This document shows, in pieces, positions 10,762-22,920 of a stretch of DNA of 64,000 nucleotides (position 1 is the first letter of the stretch; every line of letters starts with the position of its first letter). The notes under the pieces are model-generated. The model saw nothing but the letters and a program-made list of their open reading frames with translations, did no database searches and was not told the origin of the DNA. Source of the DNA: Eleusine coracana subsp. coracana (Eukaryota > Streptophyta > Magnoliopsida > Poales > Poaceae); assembly GCA_032690845.1 (NCBI GenBank), contig CM064430.1:5876949-5940948 (forward strand). The letters run 5' to 3'. The translations under genes and the position numbers were made by a program.

Positions 10762-10973
10762 CGCGACCCCGCATCTGGCCCAAATTCATTGCTCTTTGGT
10801 TCCTTATCCATAATAGCCCTATTTTACACCTTTTTTTACAATTGCATCCAAAATAAAACAACTACAAATATATGCAAATATGGGGTTAATTGTTAGTCCA
10901 AACCACCAAATAAGGACGTAAAACATCTCTTTTTGGTAGATAAAATGGGTAGCTAGAAACCACCAACAGTAAC

Positions 10974-12895
10974 CTTTCCTTAAGAACGTTAATCACTCAT
11001 ATCTTTGAGTTTTATTTTCACTATTTTAGACTGACTTCAATCAGTCAAGTGATGCTCGATATTTTGTGTATATGACCATCAAGTCATACCGACATGATCA
11101 TCAAATCATGCTTTAAATTATTATGGCATCAACCATGTTTGATAAAACACTTCTCTTCAAAGAAGCACATATTGATAGAGTGACCATCCCACTGTTATAT
11201 GATCATCAAAGCATATATTATCTACATATCTTTAAAAGATGCAACCCACTAAGAGTCATTAACTCCTATTTCTCTCAACTCTCATGCATCCACGTCACCT
11301 CAACGGTTTCCTCCATCCGATGTCAAGAAAGCCCATGATCCTGTCCATTCATATATTTCGTTCCAGTTTGCCTCCCACGTATCTCCACAACCACAAATGC
11401 ATAACAGCCTTCCCATATTGATTTTTCCAAGCAATTGACGCCCACAAAGAAATTAAGATACCAACGCTCAATTCATTCTCCGTACGTGCCCTCTACTCTA
11501 TATGAAACTGACAAACTGTTGTCCACGGAGAAATCAAGAGACCACTATTAATGATGGCATTAATCCTCTGGCTATAATTCCACCATTGACACCAATGACC
11601 GCTCAGGATGCTCCTAAGAAACGAAATGTTCCGTTGTTGTCAGTCCAGCTTTAGGATCACGTCGTCCTGGCATGAAGCCCAACTCCAATATATATATCAG
11701 ATCCCTCCATCGTCAACCAACTTATTCCATCGTCATGGCATCAAGGCAGTTTTTTGGAGTAGTGTTGTTCATCTCCAATCTGGTTCCAACCAATGAATCA
11801 TATGGAACATTGAGCCAAAAGTTTGCTTTTAGCAGTCTATGTTTTCCTCTACACCTCGCAAGTATTGAACAGGCTGATCTGTTTAGAATTTTCTTGATCT
11901 AATTCTTTTTTCTTCCCTTGAGGATTGAAGTATTCCTTTCTCCGAGCACCAATATGCTTCTGTGATGTTTTTGGACTATTGTAAGCAATCAGTTTGTATT
12001 CCTTCATAGGGTGGTGTGTATGAATGGGAGATCGATTTGGACAGCTATTTCATATGGATGCTTTGAAGATTTTCTGTAACTTTTACTAACATATCAATTT
12101 TTTAATGAAATTATTTTCTTATGCCAACGTGGAGTTTAGTCCACTCCAATCATTCATGTTCAAGGTAAATTTTTACTCATGCATTCTAATGCAATGTTAG
12201 AGAAGACAGTCACCATGTACCACATATCCTTGATACTTTGGAACAACCTCAACTGTTGTCAACCTAGACTTCTTGAACTAAATTTTGCTATTATTCTCAT
12301 GTAGATTCACTTGCGTGATGGTGGGAGTGTTTACTTCAGAATTATCCCAAAGCTTTCTTCTTCTAAACATGCTTTGCTATATGAGAAACTAAGCACCAGT
12401 GCATACATGGTTATTTATCATAGTTCTATTGTATAAATACCATATGTTTTCAGTTGCTTCTAGCATGGTTGCTACCGGAAAACTAAGTTCTAATGCATTT
12501 GCAATCATTTATATCTCTGCTCCATAAAATAGTTTATATATCCTGAACCAGCAGTTTTCACCCCTATAAAGCCCGGGCTGCTAGGTGCATGTCGCTCTAT
12601 TCAATTATGATGCATAATCAGTTTATTAGGACTCTTGGAGCTATATTGTTTCCTTCATTCTGAGAAATTTCTGTTAAAAAACATTCAAAATATGTGAACT
12701 AATCTTTCTATGCTATCAGACAATTTCAAACCATTTGGATGTGAATCAAAAAAAAATCTATTTACTTAATCAATCAACAATTTTCTAAAACTTACCATTA
12801 ATCCCCGCAGCAACACGCCGGGTATTCTGGTAGTTATATATTATGGCATCAACCATAATTTTGATAGAAAGCGCTTCTCTTCAAAGAAGTCCCAA
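10974..12895. other. Repeat-like DNA to the right of the Athila insertion, unclassified
   Basis: No protein family is recognised. A roughly 50-bp segment starting TTATGGCATCAACCAT and ending CTTCTCTTCAAAGAAG occurs twice in direct orientation, at about 11120-11163 and 12839-12888. This suggests the two ends or internal repeats of an old element about 1.7 kb long. A run TCCAATATATATATCAG at 11682-11698 resembles a TATA region. Confidence 0.4.
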
Positions 12896-15756
12896 GACAA
12901 TCGCCGTTATGAGTAGCTGTCGTGCTTAACTCAAAATATCATGTTCGACTGGCAGCGACGCTAAACTCAAGACGATAAAGTCGAGTGAAGAAGGCAGTCG
13001 AGATTGTTGTAGCGGCCGACCACTGACGAAGTGATGACCGAGTGAAGCCGACGGTCTGATATGTGGCCGACCGATGGTGGCAGTAGAAGCTAGCGTAGCT
13101 GACCAATAAAAGCGGTCGGAGCTCGGTCTGATTGACCGATGATGGTGATCGGAGTTGTAAGCTGACTGATGAAGACGAGGAAATCACTCTGTATCAAGTG
13201 GCATTTCTATCTATCTATCATAAATGTTTCTGACAATAAAGAAAATTAGGATAATTAATTATAATTAACATTGTTTGCTTGATAACTTATTTTTATAAGC
13301 CAGATAAATTAGTCGATAGAAAAGTCAAGTCTGCATCCATTTTCTCCTTTAAGTAGACCGACTAGCTCATAGCAGCGTATTCGCGCGTTAGCAACTAGAC
13401 CAATCCACTGTAGGATACTTAGGACCAAATATAAAGAGCTCAGAGCTCGGTCTGCCACAATAATATCGGTCATAATTATTCTTGCGTTGTAATCAGAGTC
13501 AACCAGTCGACACATAACCTCTCACAGCTTTGGCTCTGGGTTTAGTGTAGTGACAGTCTGTCATGTAGCTAAAGAATTCTATGACTTAGTTATTTGTTGG
13601 CGTAAGACCAAAAGTAAGAACAAATCGCAAATAAAATGCACTATATCAGTCGAGGCGGAAGCCAAAGAAGATGGAACTAGAACGGATGACATGGGTCATA
13701 TGATGTCGGGGCCGAGGCATTACTGATAGATCATCGACCGACATATGTACTGCTAGATTCATAAAAAAGTGGAAAAACATATATATATAGATACACAAAT
13801 AGATTCACAAAAAAGTGGGAGAACCGGAGGCAATATAAAAATCAATAAATCTATAAACGAGCACTGATTAAAAAGCTCAACTTTACTCATAAAAAACCTG
13901 AGTCCAAAACCTCGAAAATAAATCGAAAAAGTATAAAGATACTTAGTTTTGATATTCGACGAGTTGAGGGTGGGCCCTTGAGCATGCCGATGCGGTTGGC
14001 GAGTGATCGAACGTCAAAGTCGATTCATCATGTCACCGGATCATCGAAGCTTTGAGTGGTTGGTTTATGTCTCTAATAGTTGAGTGGTCAAAACATCGAA
14101 ACGCCAAGTCAAAGGCGTCACCGGATAGCCAAGTGGCTGAAACAACAAAGCGTCAAGTCTTCAAAGGCATCTCTGAGTAGCCCCGGGCATGTTCATATGG
14201 CTACCGCCAAATCCTTGTTATGCGGCAATGTTGCCAAATGAAGGCGACGGTGATCGAAGCGCCGATTGGTTGTAGTGCGGCAATGTTGTCCAAATAGTCG
14301 ATCTGTCGAATAGCTTATGTGTGATTGCAGCTTGGACCACCATGATGATGAGACGCTCGATGACGGTGTTGGAGCCATGCGAGTAGCCAAGGCGCCGAGT
14401 CGCCGAGTATATATAGTGCTCGGCAAGACGCAAGCATAGTTAGAGTTGCCACAACATGTTGTTGATCTTGATGCTATTGGCGAATACGTGCCGACCGATG
14501 TGTGACGTGCGACACGAGGGCACCATAGGCATAAGAGCTGACAGGGCCGAAGACAACGATGATCTAGTCGTGCGTGGCGCCGTGCGCGCTGGCACCGAGA
14601 CAAGAGACGATCTAGTCGCGCCTGGATCGTGCAGATTGGCCGGGTGCCGAAGAGCTCGTTGCAACACCGCACACCAGGTCGTCGAGTTACACTCCCGTAA
14701 GCTTGCATACACGCATGCAAATAGATCACGTGATGAGCATTGTGCTAATCAGATTGATTAGCAAAATTAGGAATACAATAATATGTAAAGAATAAAGAAA
14801 GGAAAGAATCTTCCCTGCCTCCGTGAGGCCCTTAGAGTATTGGACTCGGAGTTGGTTTCCGAGTAGCCTCCGCGTGTACAGCCAGAACTTGACGATGCCG
14901 ACTTTTGACTAGCTTCATGGATCTCGCCAACTCGTGATGAAATAACTTGCCGACTCGTGATGAAATAACTCGCCAACTCAAAGTACGATCGGTTGGGAGC
15001 CTCGTTGAATTCTCATCATGCAAGAAGCAGTGGTCTGCCGTCAACTTGACTAGGAGCCGCCTTGACGAAGACACGATGACTTGTATGGTTCAACACCGGT
15101 TAGATCACGATCAAAATTTGAAGTAGATTCAGGCCATCGATCTCGACGTGCCGACCTTCATGCTGGTCCATACAGACAACTTCAAATATCGAGATTTATT
15201 CTCAGCACTAGACATAGGGTAGTTCACCTATGAGGATTTATATATAGAACAGGGGTAGTATGCGCGAGATCGAGAGATGATAGTAACACAAAACACTAAT
15301 TTATATAGGTTCGGACCTCTTGGATGATAATAACCCTATGTTCTGTGTTCTGTGGTATTTGTATTGATATGTCTAGATCGTAGATCTAGACGAGGGTAGA
15401 CTTAGACGATGATGTCCAGTTATGTCTAATCTATGTCCCGTTGTGGGATCTTTATGTGATTTCCTTTGAGGGAGGTCCTTGCCCCTCCTTATATATCCAT
15501 TGGACAGAATTACATGGTAGAGTTTTAATCGATCTATTATACATATCTAAGTAGGAGTCTATCACTACTTTTCTTATATAAGAGGTATCTCGGGTATGTA
15601 TCATCGACAGACGACGAGGTGTCTCGACATGCGATATCCATGACATATGTGCATCGGCCAGGAGCGGTCTTGCTTATTGGGTGCAGGACCGATGCCGGTG
15701 ATCGTGCTCACATATGCACGCCTCGTGCGCGCGGGAGGCTATGCTGTTGCTGCATA
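12896..15756. other. Decayed repeat DNA, no gene recognised
   Basis: The stretch has short words such as GACCGA and CGAGT recurring in many contexts and no long frame with recognisable protein. A 23-bp unit (CCAACTCGTGATGAAATAAC...) is repeated in tandem at 14927-14972 and begins again just after. A TATATATAG block at about 14408 and the run TTTATATAGGTTCGGAC at 15300-15316 resemble retrotransposon LTR sequence, but no paired LTR was found. Confidence 0.4.
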
Positions 15757-15975
15757 CTATATCTGTTCTTAAATTATTATCGTTATTAACTTTAACTATT
15801 TATTTTATTAAAAAAATAAATAATATTATATATGTTGTCATAGTTTGTTTTATTATCAAATAAAATTGAAATATGATTTAAAATTTTATACATTTTAAAT
15901 AATATTTTTAATAAGACAAATGATTAAAGTTGACTAAAAAAGTTAATAACGATAACAATTTAAGAATGGAGAGGG
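15757..15975. mobile_element. Stowaway-like MITE
   Basis: Long inverted ends (CTATATCTGTTCTTAAATTA at left, complement of the matching block at right) enclose AT-rich DNA with no coding capacity. The dinucleotide TA flanks both ends (15755-15756 and 15976-15977), as expected for Tc1/mariner-related MITEs. Confidence 0.75.
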
Positions 15976-16806
15976 TAAGAAATTCGTGACCACGACTGTA
16001 TGCGTCCTGTGCGAGTGTCTTTGCAAGCAGACCCGATATCAATGTGTCTTTTCTAACTGCTTCAAATGCTTAGAGGTATGAATATAGTCGCGCATGTCTT
16101 AGCGCAAGTTTTGGTCGGAGTCTGGTGTCTTTAGCAAATGTTCCAGTTTGTATTGAGGACTTGGTCCTCCATGACCGGTTGTCGAGTCTGGGGTGTAACA
16201 ACACTACGTAGTTTTAATAAAGTTACCATTGGCAAAAAAAAAAATAATGCTTCTCATGGGCGCCCTTGTCCATGATGGCGTCCGTTCCGTATATGTGCAC
16301 GACCACATCCTGCTCGCCGCTTGACTACAGCATGCAGGAGCAGAGCTATGGCGATGTGCTCGCTATGCGTGTGTGGTGTGTGGAGAATGGTGTGTACACG
16401 TTCGCATCCAAATGTCTACAGCGGGTTCCCGATTCTTACTCAAGCTGAATGGGGGAAGGTCAAGTAAAGAAGGAATAAGCTCCATGACAACTAAGATAAA
16501 TCGGGCTTGATTGTTAGTCATAAGTAAATAGAGAGGACAATTTAACACATTACTTTCGATTACTTGTACACTAGCAGTGCTAGATAATGGAACAGAATGC
16601 ACGCAGGGATGATGCTTATACGACGGGAGCCACGAGCATACTGTAGGCGCTGTAACCATCGAGATCACGACGGATGAACTGGCTCAAGACAACGAGGGGA
16701 CGGAGATCACGGCATTGCAGTTTCCGGCGGCCAAAGCAACGTCAAATTTATGAGAGGCGCAATTACGTTCCGAGAAGGTAGACGGAGATGAATTAATGGA
16801 TATATA
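15976..16806. other. Unclassified stretch with a possible LINE-like tail
   Basis: A TTTTAATAAAG word and a run of eleven or twelve A at about 16233-16244 could be the poly(A) end of a 5'-truncated non-LTR element on the plus strand. No reverse transcriptase is visible. The rest holds no recognised gene. Confidence 0.3.
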
Positions 16807-16906
16807 GGGCGTGTTTGATATGGCTCCACTCCATAGTGGAGCAGCTCTACTTCAAAACTCCAGTGTAGAGCTGCTCCACTATGAAGTGAAGCTATGCCAA
16901 CACCCA
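16807..16906. ncRNA. Near-perfect foldback, possible small-RNA hairpin
   Basis: The arms CATAGTGGAGCAGCTCTAC (16832-16850) and their exact complement (16865-16883) form a 19-bp perfect stem with a 14-base loop. Imperfect pairing continues outward to the GGGCGTGTTTG and CCAACACCC ends, so nearly the whole 100 bp folds. It may be a small foldback MITE. Transcription is not shown by the sequence. Confidence 0.5.
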
Positions 16907-16914
16907 CAGCACTA

Positions 16915-17060
16915 GAAAATGGGTCAAACTCGTAAAACAGGCCTTTACGCTTTCGTGCTCCTCCCAAATTGACGACGGTGCGGGCTAGAAAATGGGTCAA
17001 ACACGTAAAACAGGCTTTTACGCTTTCGTGCTCCTCCTAAATCGACAACGGTGCGGGCTA
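16915..17060. repeat. Tandem duplication, 73 bp x 2
   Basis: GAAAATGGGTCAAAC... is repeated head to tail with a 73-bp step (16915-16987, 16988-17060), with only a few differences. Confidence 0.85.
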
Positions 17061-17215
17061 GGGCAACGCGAGCTAGGGCCGCGTGGGCGACGGCGGAGGG
17101 AGTGACGGCAGAGCGGCTGATGACAGCGCGAGCTGGGGCCGCACGGGGGATATGGACGTGAGCTAGGGTGGCACGGGCGACGACAAGCAATGACATGGCC
17201 AGCTCGAGGCAGTGC

Positions 17216-17347
17216 GGGTGACGGCGTGGGGCGAATCGAGGCGGAGGCGACATGAATTGAGGCGGGTGACGGCATGGGGCGAATTGAGGCGGAGGTGGTG
17301 TGAATCGAGGCGGGTGACGGCATGGGGCGAATCGAGGCGAAGGCGGA
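17216..17347. repeat. 48-bp minisatellite, about 2.8 copies
   Basis: The unit begins GCGGGTGACGGC(A/G)TGGGGC and repeats at 17216, 17264 and 17312. It produces long proline-rich shadow frames on the other strand that should not be read as genes. Confidence 0.8.
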
Positions 17348-18457
17348 GCGAGCAGGGGAGGCAACGGTAGAGCAGGGCGGCACGAGGGGGGGGGGGGGGC
17401 AGCGGCGGAGCAAGGCGGTGTGGGGCAATGAAAGGAAGAAGGGGGAGGCAGCAGCGGCGAAGTGGGGCAGGGCTGGGAACGGCGGGAGGAAGAAGGCGGA
17501 GGAGAGCGTCGGTAGGGGAGAAAAGAAGAAACGAATCGTTTTCTTTATGTAACCGATGACAGTGCGGGTAATTTTCTCCAACTCCATGTTTCTCTGGTCC
17601 TCGAAGCTGAGTTTGAGGTGCTCTGAAAAAACGAACTGGAGCTCCTCAAATTCCTTAGAGTTGGCTGCTCCGAAAATTTCTGGAGCTGAGGTGTTTGGCT
17701 GGCTCTGCTCCTCTCCGATCTGGAGCTCAACTCTGAAGCCATGCCAAACACCCCCATAGTAAATAACAAAGCTGCCTTTTTGATTACCACCTGGTGCTAA
17801 TATGTAGTTTAAAAGTCCTTAAGGTACACTATAACAAATATGACCTTCTATGACGTTTTTCTTATGACAAGACATCATTTCGTCATAAAGCATGTTGGGT
17901 TTATGACATTTTTGAGGAAATCAGGTATTTTATAACAAAATCCAAAATCCGTCATTAAATTTCGCCACAAGATCGTCATAAATCAATTCGCCATTATATT
18001 ATGACAAATAAAAATATCACAGTTGGTAAAAATAAACGTCACAGTAGTTAAGACAAATATGAATCATCATTAACAATTATTTTATTTACACCAAAACTTG
18101 TGCCAAATATGAATCGGCATAATATGACCCACTTGTTAACCACCTGTCATGTGGAACGCATATATAATTTTTATTTGAAAATAAAAGCAAAATGTAATGT
18201 GAGATTTTGTTGAATAATTTTTGTTAAAATGCTAGAGAATAATTTTTGTTAAAATGTGAGATTTTGTTGAATATTTCTCTGTGCAATATTCTATTATTAC
18301 AAATTTATTAGTAATTTCTGGTTTTTGAAATAAAAAAACAAAGGAAACACTATAATAGGCCTGGAGCAACCCATTTTTTCTTCTGCCCTGTGGCCTTGTG
18401 ACACGCCGAGCAGCCCAGGCCTGCCAGCGGCCCATTTTGCCTTTTTTTTTCTGGCAT

Positions 18458-18543
18458 GCGGCCTTGGACACGCTGAGAGTTTAAAAAAAAATTGGAGGTA
18501 GCGGCCTTGGACACGCTGAGAGTTTAAAAAAAAATTGGAGGTA
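18458..18543. repeat. Tandem duplication, 43 bp x 2
   Basis: GCGGCCTTGGACACGCTGAG and the 23 bases after it are repeated exactly, with a 43-bp step, so the duplication is recent compared with the surrounding element. Confidence 0.85.
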
Positions 18544-19597
18544 GCGGAGAGTATGGAACCCGCGTCCTCTTGAATCGGAGGGAACTGACTTACCACCAAG
18601 CTCAGTAGTCATTTCTTTTTATTGTTAGAAATAGACTGTTTTTTATTGTCGTAGTCTCAGCCTTGGCCCAAGGGCTTGAGCAGGTCACAACGGGCCTCAA
18701 ATTTTCGGCCCAAGCGAGGATGAGCGCTGTGTCTCGGTGACATGTGGGCCCAGTGCCACATGTCAGTGTTCTTCACAGTTCTTGACTCCCAGTCCGTTTC
18801 CTTAAGTTGATTCATGGTTAAATTTTGAAAGTTGTATATATTTCGCATACAAAATCAAAATGATCTCGTTTTTTTTCCTCCATGTTGATAAAAATATTAT
18901 CTACCCATTTGTATAATATATTAAACTACATTATATGATATAACTGTGTCGTATCCCTAAATAATGGTTGACCATTTTTTTATCAATTTTTTGTTATTTT
19001 TGTAAATCTCGTTTCTGGACATGAATGTTTGTGGAGATGGACAATTGAAGCACCTCTACACATAAGAATTATACTAAAAGTTTTTTGAAGCTTTTATTAA
19101 AGACATTGTTATTTTATAGTTGAACTTGGGTGATAGTTTTATTAGATATGTTTAGAGTTGTCCACTTTAAACACACTTTGATGGATTTTTTTTAGAACAG
19201 TAACACAAATTCCCATGGTTTTGGGTTGACTTGAAACAACCATAAACCAAAAAGCAGCTCAAAATTCATTATATTTTGTGAGATAAAATTTGACAAAATA
19301 GTTAGAAAATGCACTTATTTATTCTCTTTTTTTATATCTCATGAAGTTTGTTGCAGAGTAGAATTTGATAAGAATGTGTATCTGATTGATCTAAATAAAC
19401 ACTAATTTTGGTGGGCTTTTTAAAAATCATTTTTGTATGTATCATTTTCAAAATATTATGTGCGTACGCTTTTTATACACTGAAAACAAATTCTATATAG
19501 GACGTGTTCTTTATTTTTTCACCGCCAAGTAGGGCCGACCTATTAGTCTTTCATGTTTCCTGACTTCCTTTGTGTAATGCACTATCTCTTGGCGTAT

Positions 19598-20180
19598 TTA
19601 TATCCCTGTGTTATTGGGTACCCTAGCCCATACCACTGCCTTCCTCTCCGCCGCAGCCTTGCTACCCCTTCCCCTCTGCCTCCGCGGTCGCACCCCTTCC
19701 CCTGCGAGGAGCACGAAGAGGACCACTCCTAGCGACCATGCATCCACCTTCGCGCTGTCGTACACGCGCCGCTGCAGCACCTCTGGCACCGTGTATGCCG
19801 GCGTCCCACATGTCATGGCTAGCAGCAGGTCGCCACCGCCGGACGCCAAATCGGAGTCCGAGGAATCGGATTCATCACCACCGCCGTCATCGTTGAGCAC
19901 GGCGGGGCCGAAGCCGAAGAGCTTGAGGTTATCGTTGGCATTGGGGCCAGTGCGTCAATGAGCTGCGCAAAGGCGCGGTGGTGTGGCGTGCTCAGGGAGG
20001 CACTGGTGGCCTTCCTTGATGGCAAGGCGGGAGAGGAAGTCGATGCCGGGGGCGAGCTCAGGTAGACCCTCGCGCGGGTGGTGGAGGCGGCAGTCCCTAT
20101 GTCCCAGCGGTTACTCTACTCTTCGTGGTGGTCGCACGTCCTCACCATGGTCCAGATCTGCCATCTCCACGGCTTCCAGT
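19598..20180 (-). pseudogene. Captured protein-kinase fragment (CIPK/SnRK3-like)
   Basis: The minus strand encodes [14 protein letters not shown], then [20 protein letters not shown] and [19 protein letters not shown]. These match kinase subdomains VII to IX, and the wording is closest to CBL-interacting protein kinases. The DFG Asp that binds magnesium is replaced (FGFG), and APE is VPE. Upstream sequence (to about 20180) looks like the preceding kinase part but in shifted frames. It lies inside a CACTA element, a class known for picking up host gene pieces. It should be inactive as a kinase. Confidence 0.6.
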
Positions 20181-21582
20181 CACTTGCCTTCTCCATCCTG
20201 CACCTCTTGCTATCTATAAGATGCACTACTCTCGTGTTAATTTTAACTGATTGATTCGTTGCAGGAGCGAGATGCTAGCACATGGATTTCTTGTTTTCGG
20301 ATTGATCTGAAATAGGACCTAAAGGCTCAAAGGATTCAGCGTTTGGACTGCTTGTGCCATGTCTGGTACTTATTTTTCTCTTGTGCTCTATGAAGGCTAT
20401 AAGCCTGTCATATTTTAGAGTAATTATCCTAGATCCACCTGGTGTTGTAGTTGCCATCAGATTTGATTTTTGATCGAGCTGGTAATATACACATTCACAA
20501 AATAGAAAAAAACTAATAATATGTTAAGATGCATTGATATCTTTTCTGGAATATAGGGTCTATATGCTTTAGAGGTGCATTGAAGCAGTTGATCGAGTTG
20601 GTTTAGTATTGCAGTAGAGATGCCATCGGCATGTGATCTCTGTTTCTGTTTTTGTCCCGTTTCTAGAATGGAGAAACAAGCATATTCTCTCTTTTTTTTA
20701 AAATCAGTAGTCATTCTATTCAGCTCTGTATTTGCGCAGAGCTCAACTTCATGGGCACCTCTACTCCAGCATCCCAGTTCGGGCCTGAACAAGAACATAG
20801 CAAGGACATCCATGTGACAAAAGGTAAAGCACCAACTAGTGATGCATAATGCTAAGTTCAGATGGCAAGCCACACTACTTGTTTTCAGATGAAAGAATGT
20901 TGATAGTTCCTCAAATTTTTTTTTTGTTGTGCTGAATCAGCACAACCAATTTTGTTCTTTGTTCTTACTATTTTCCGGTGGAATGATTGATGGAGATGAT
21001 CATAATTATTTCCTTCATTTTGATTGTAACTATGTCATTTTGAAATACTCTGTTAGGGTTCAGATGCCATTATTATCCTTTTAGGCAAGTAGCTGTCCAT
21101 AAAATTTAATGTTGTTTCTTTCCAAAAGAAACTTAAGAATTATTTGTGTGACTATTCATATTTTGTACAGTTCTATTTTGATTAAAGGAAAGCTAGGTCT
21201 GATATCAGGCTATGTGAGCCTTTTGGCCATGTGCAGAATATTGAAGATCAGCAAGAGAAGGTAAGCATTAATTGATCATGCATAGTGCTTAGTTAAGCTA
21301 GCAAGCCGAAGATGCTACAATTTAGACTGAAACTCATTTTTTGTTTGTCATGTTCTTGTCAACATACTACAACTGCCAAATTTTTTTGGGATAAACTTGT
21401 TGCACCACTTTTGTTTAACTTGTATGCATATTCCAAGTATCCATGCTATGGATCAATGTATTTGTAATGTGGATGAAGCATATATATGATTAAATGAAAT
21501 AGTAACTCATTCTTAGCAGAAATGAGTGTAGATGATTAAAAAATAATCTAGTTCAGTTGATCTTGGTCTTGCCTCTTAGTTA

Positions 21583-22430
21583 CTACTTCCTCCGTCCAGT
21601 AAAAGTGACAAAAGTGACGTTCTAGCCAAATTCATGAAAACCAAAGTAGTGAGTCATTTTACACTGCTACCCTCATTCATTGTCTGTCCCTTTTCTTCTT
21701 TCTCAGTTCTCACTCTCTCCCGCTGCTACGGTTTCACCGTCCTCCACTCTGCCTCACCTCGCGTCAATGTCCACCGCTCCAACAGCATGACCATTCTTGG
21801 AGATATTGTCGCCGAGCACCTCCTCGCCCATTGAGCTCCCCGTCGAGCAGCTCCTCGCGCCCGTGTCACATCGAGCAGCTCCCCGCCATCCATGCCCCGT
21901 TGTCGCCGGTGCGAGCTCAAAGGCTGATCGACCGCGCGTCATGGCTCCTCACCAATCTCTGCGCGCGTCGTTGCCGCTCGTCGTCGAGCCGTGACCTCCA
22001 TCCCATCTTGATCCTTCAACCGCGGGCATCCATTTGAAGAGGAGACCGACAGGGAGGAAGGGGACAGGACCACCATCACACCATCAGTGTGTGTCTCCGC
22101 GAGGAGGACGCCGACCCAAGCAAGCAACCTCCCATCGATCTGGAGGAGGCCATAGAGAAGGTCACAACGAGATCTGGTGGGGAGAATAGGCTTCATGGGT
22201 CTCACGGAGGCGTGCGGGGTGCGGCTGGAGAGGATAAGGAGGAGAGAAAAGATCGATGTGGGAGTTGGAGATGGGATCGTTTATTTTTTTATTCCTCTGT
22301 GTTGCTTTGATTAGTCGGTCCCACCTATTCTGAACCATCTGTAGCTAGTCTGGTGAGGCTAAAACGGACACTTTGCTTGGGACATTTTCAAATGCTAAAA
22401 CGTCATTTGTAGTGGGACAGAGGGCAGTAC
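21583..22430. mobile_element. Large Stowaway-like element nested in the CACTA
   Basis: Inverted ends CTACTTCCTCCGTCC and the complement of GTACTGCCCTCTGTCC are flanked by TA on both sides (21581-21582, 22431-22432). At 848 bp it is long for a Stowaway, and its centre (about 21700-22260) is GC-rich. Frames in the centre are short and match nothing I know. Confidence 0.75.
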
Positions 22431-22664
22431 TAACTATTTTGCAATTTATTTATATATACTCGTTATTATGATATTACACCATGTGACATGGGAAGTACAG
22501 TTTATATGATGTTGGATAATTGATACAATCTGATTATTACGATGTCAGACCATATGATGTGGGAACTGTAGTTTATGTATGGTTAATTTTGTGCAAATTG
22601 ATTTTTGTGTAATCGGTTTTTGGCAGTTGTTCTGAGCTTTAAATAATGGTCTGAGAAAAATAGA

Positions 22665-22920
22665 CTAAAATTAAAGGTTTACAAAACTAATGGGCCTGTA
22701 AATTATTAAGGCCTGCAAAACTAATAGGATGTAAGAATAAAAAAGCCTATGAAGTTCATGGGCTAGAAAAAAAGACCTTCGAAATTAGTGGGCCAAAAGA
22801 TAAAAACATGCAAAATTATTAGTCTAAAAAATAAAATGCTCATAAAATTAATGGGCCAAAAAGTAAGAGGCCAGTGAAATTAATGGGCCAGAAGTTAATG
22901 GGTCAAAATAAAACAGGTTA
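22665..22920. repeat. Degenerate 30-38 bp tandem repeats
   Basis: Six to seven units with the core AAA(C/T)TAATGGGCC followed by an A-rich spacer. They sit just inside the right subterminal region of the CACTA. Confidence 0.6.

Larger units (their letters stand above)
595..10968 (-). mobile_element. Athila-type Ty3/gypsy retrotransposon, complete but mutated
   Basis: Two long terminal repeats of about 1.09 kb (TGTTGG...CAACA) bound the element, and the 5-bp direct repeat GTAAC flanks it at 590-594 and 10969-10973. Coding order on the minus strand is gag, protease, reverse transcriptase, RNase H, integrase, then an extra reading frame, so it is transcribed right to left. Integrase follows RT/RNase H, which defines Ty3/gypsy. 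The tRNA-Asp-like primer site and the wording of the RT and integrase domains fit the Athila/Tat branch. Every coding domain has stops or frameshifts and the LTRs differ at many sites, so this copy is old and cannot move alone. It also carries 25 copies of a palindromic motif in 11 arrays. Confidence 0.93.
9874..10968 (-). repeat. 5' LTR of the Athila-type element
   Basis: This is the promoter-bearing LTR in the direction of transcription. It begins with TG and ends with CA in either reading and abuts the target duplication GTAAC at 10969-10973. It contains palindrome pairs j and k and a good TATA box between them. Confidence 0.93.
16807..17758. mobile_element. Terminal-inverted-repeat element with GGG(C/G)GTGTTTG ends
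   Basis: The left end GGGCGTGTTTGATATGGCTC is matched in inverted form by GGCATGGC...CCAAACACCCCC at the right end. The interior is GC-rich and non-coding, with two tandem arrays. Superfamily is uncertain because no clean target duplication was seen. Confidence 0.45.

Noticed and set aside
16266..16448. 60-codon plus-strand frame
   Set aside because: Short, without family resemblance, in a stretch flanked by MITE and foldback DNA.
17018..17587. Proline-rich minus-strand frame of about 190 codons
   Set aside because: It is produced by the 48-bp and 73-bp tandem repeats and GC-rich transposon DNA and has no family match that I can recognise.
20457..20873. 138-codon minus-strand frame inside the CACTA
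   Set aside because: AT-rich DNA with no recognisable domains; no link to the kinase fragment was seen.
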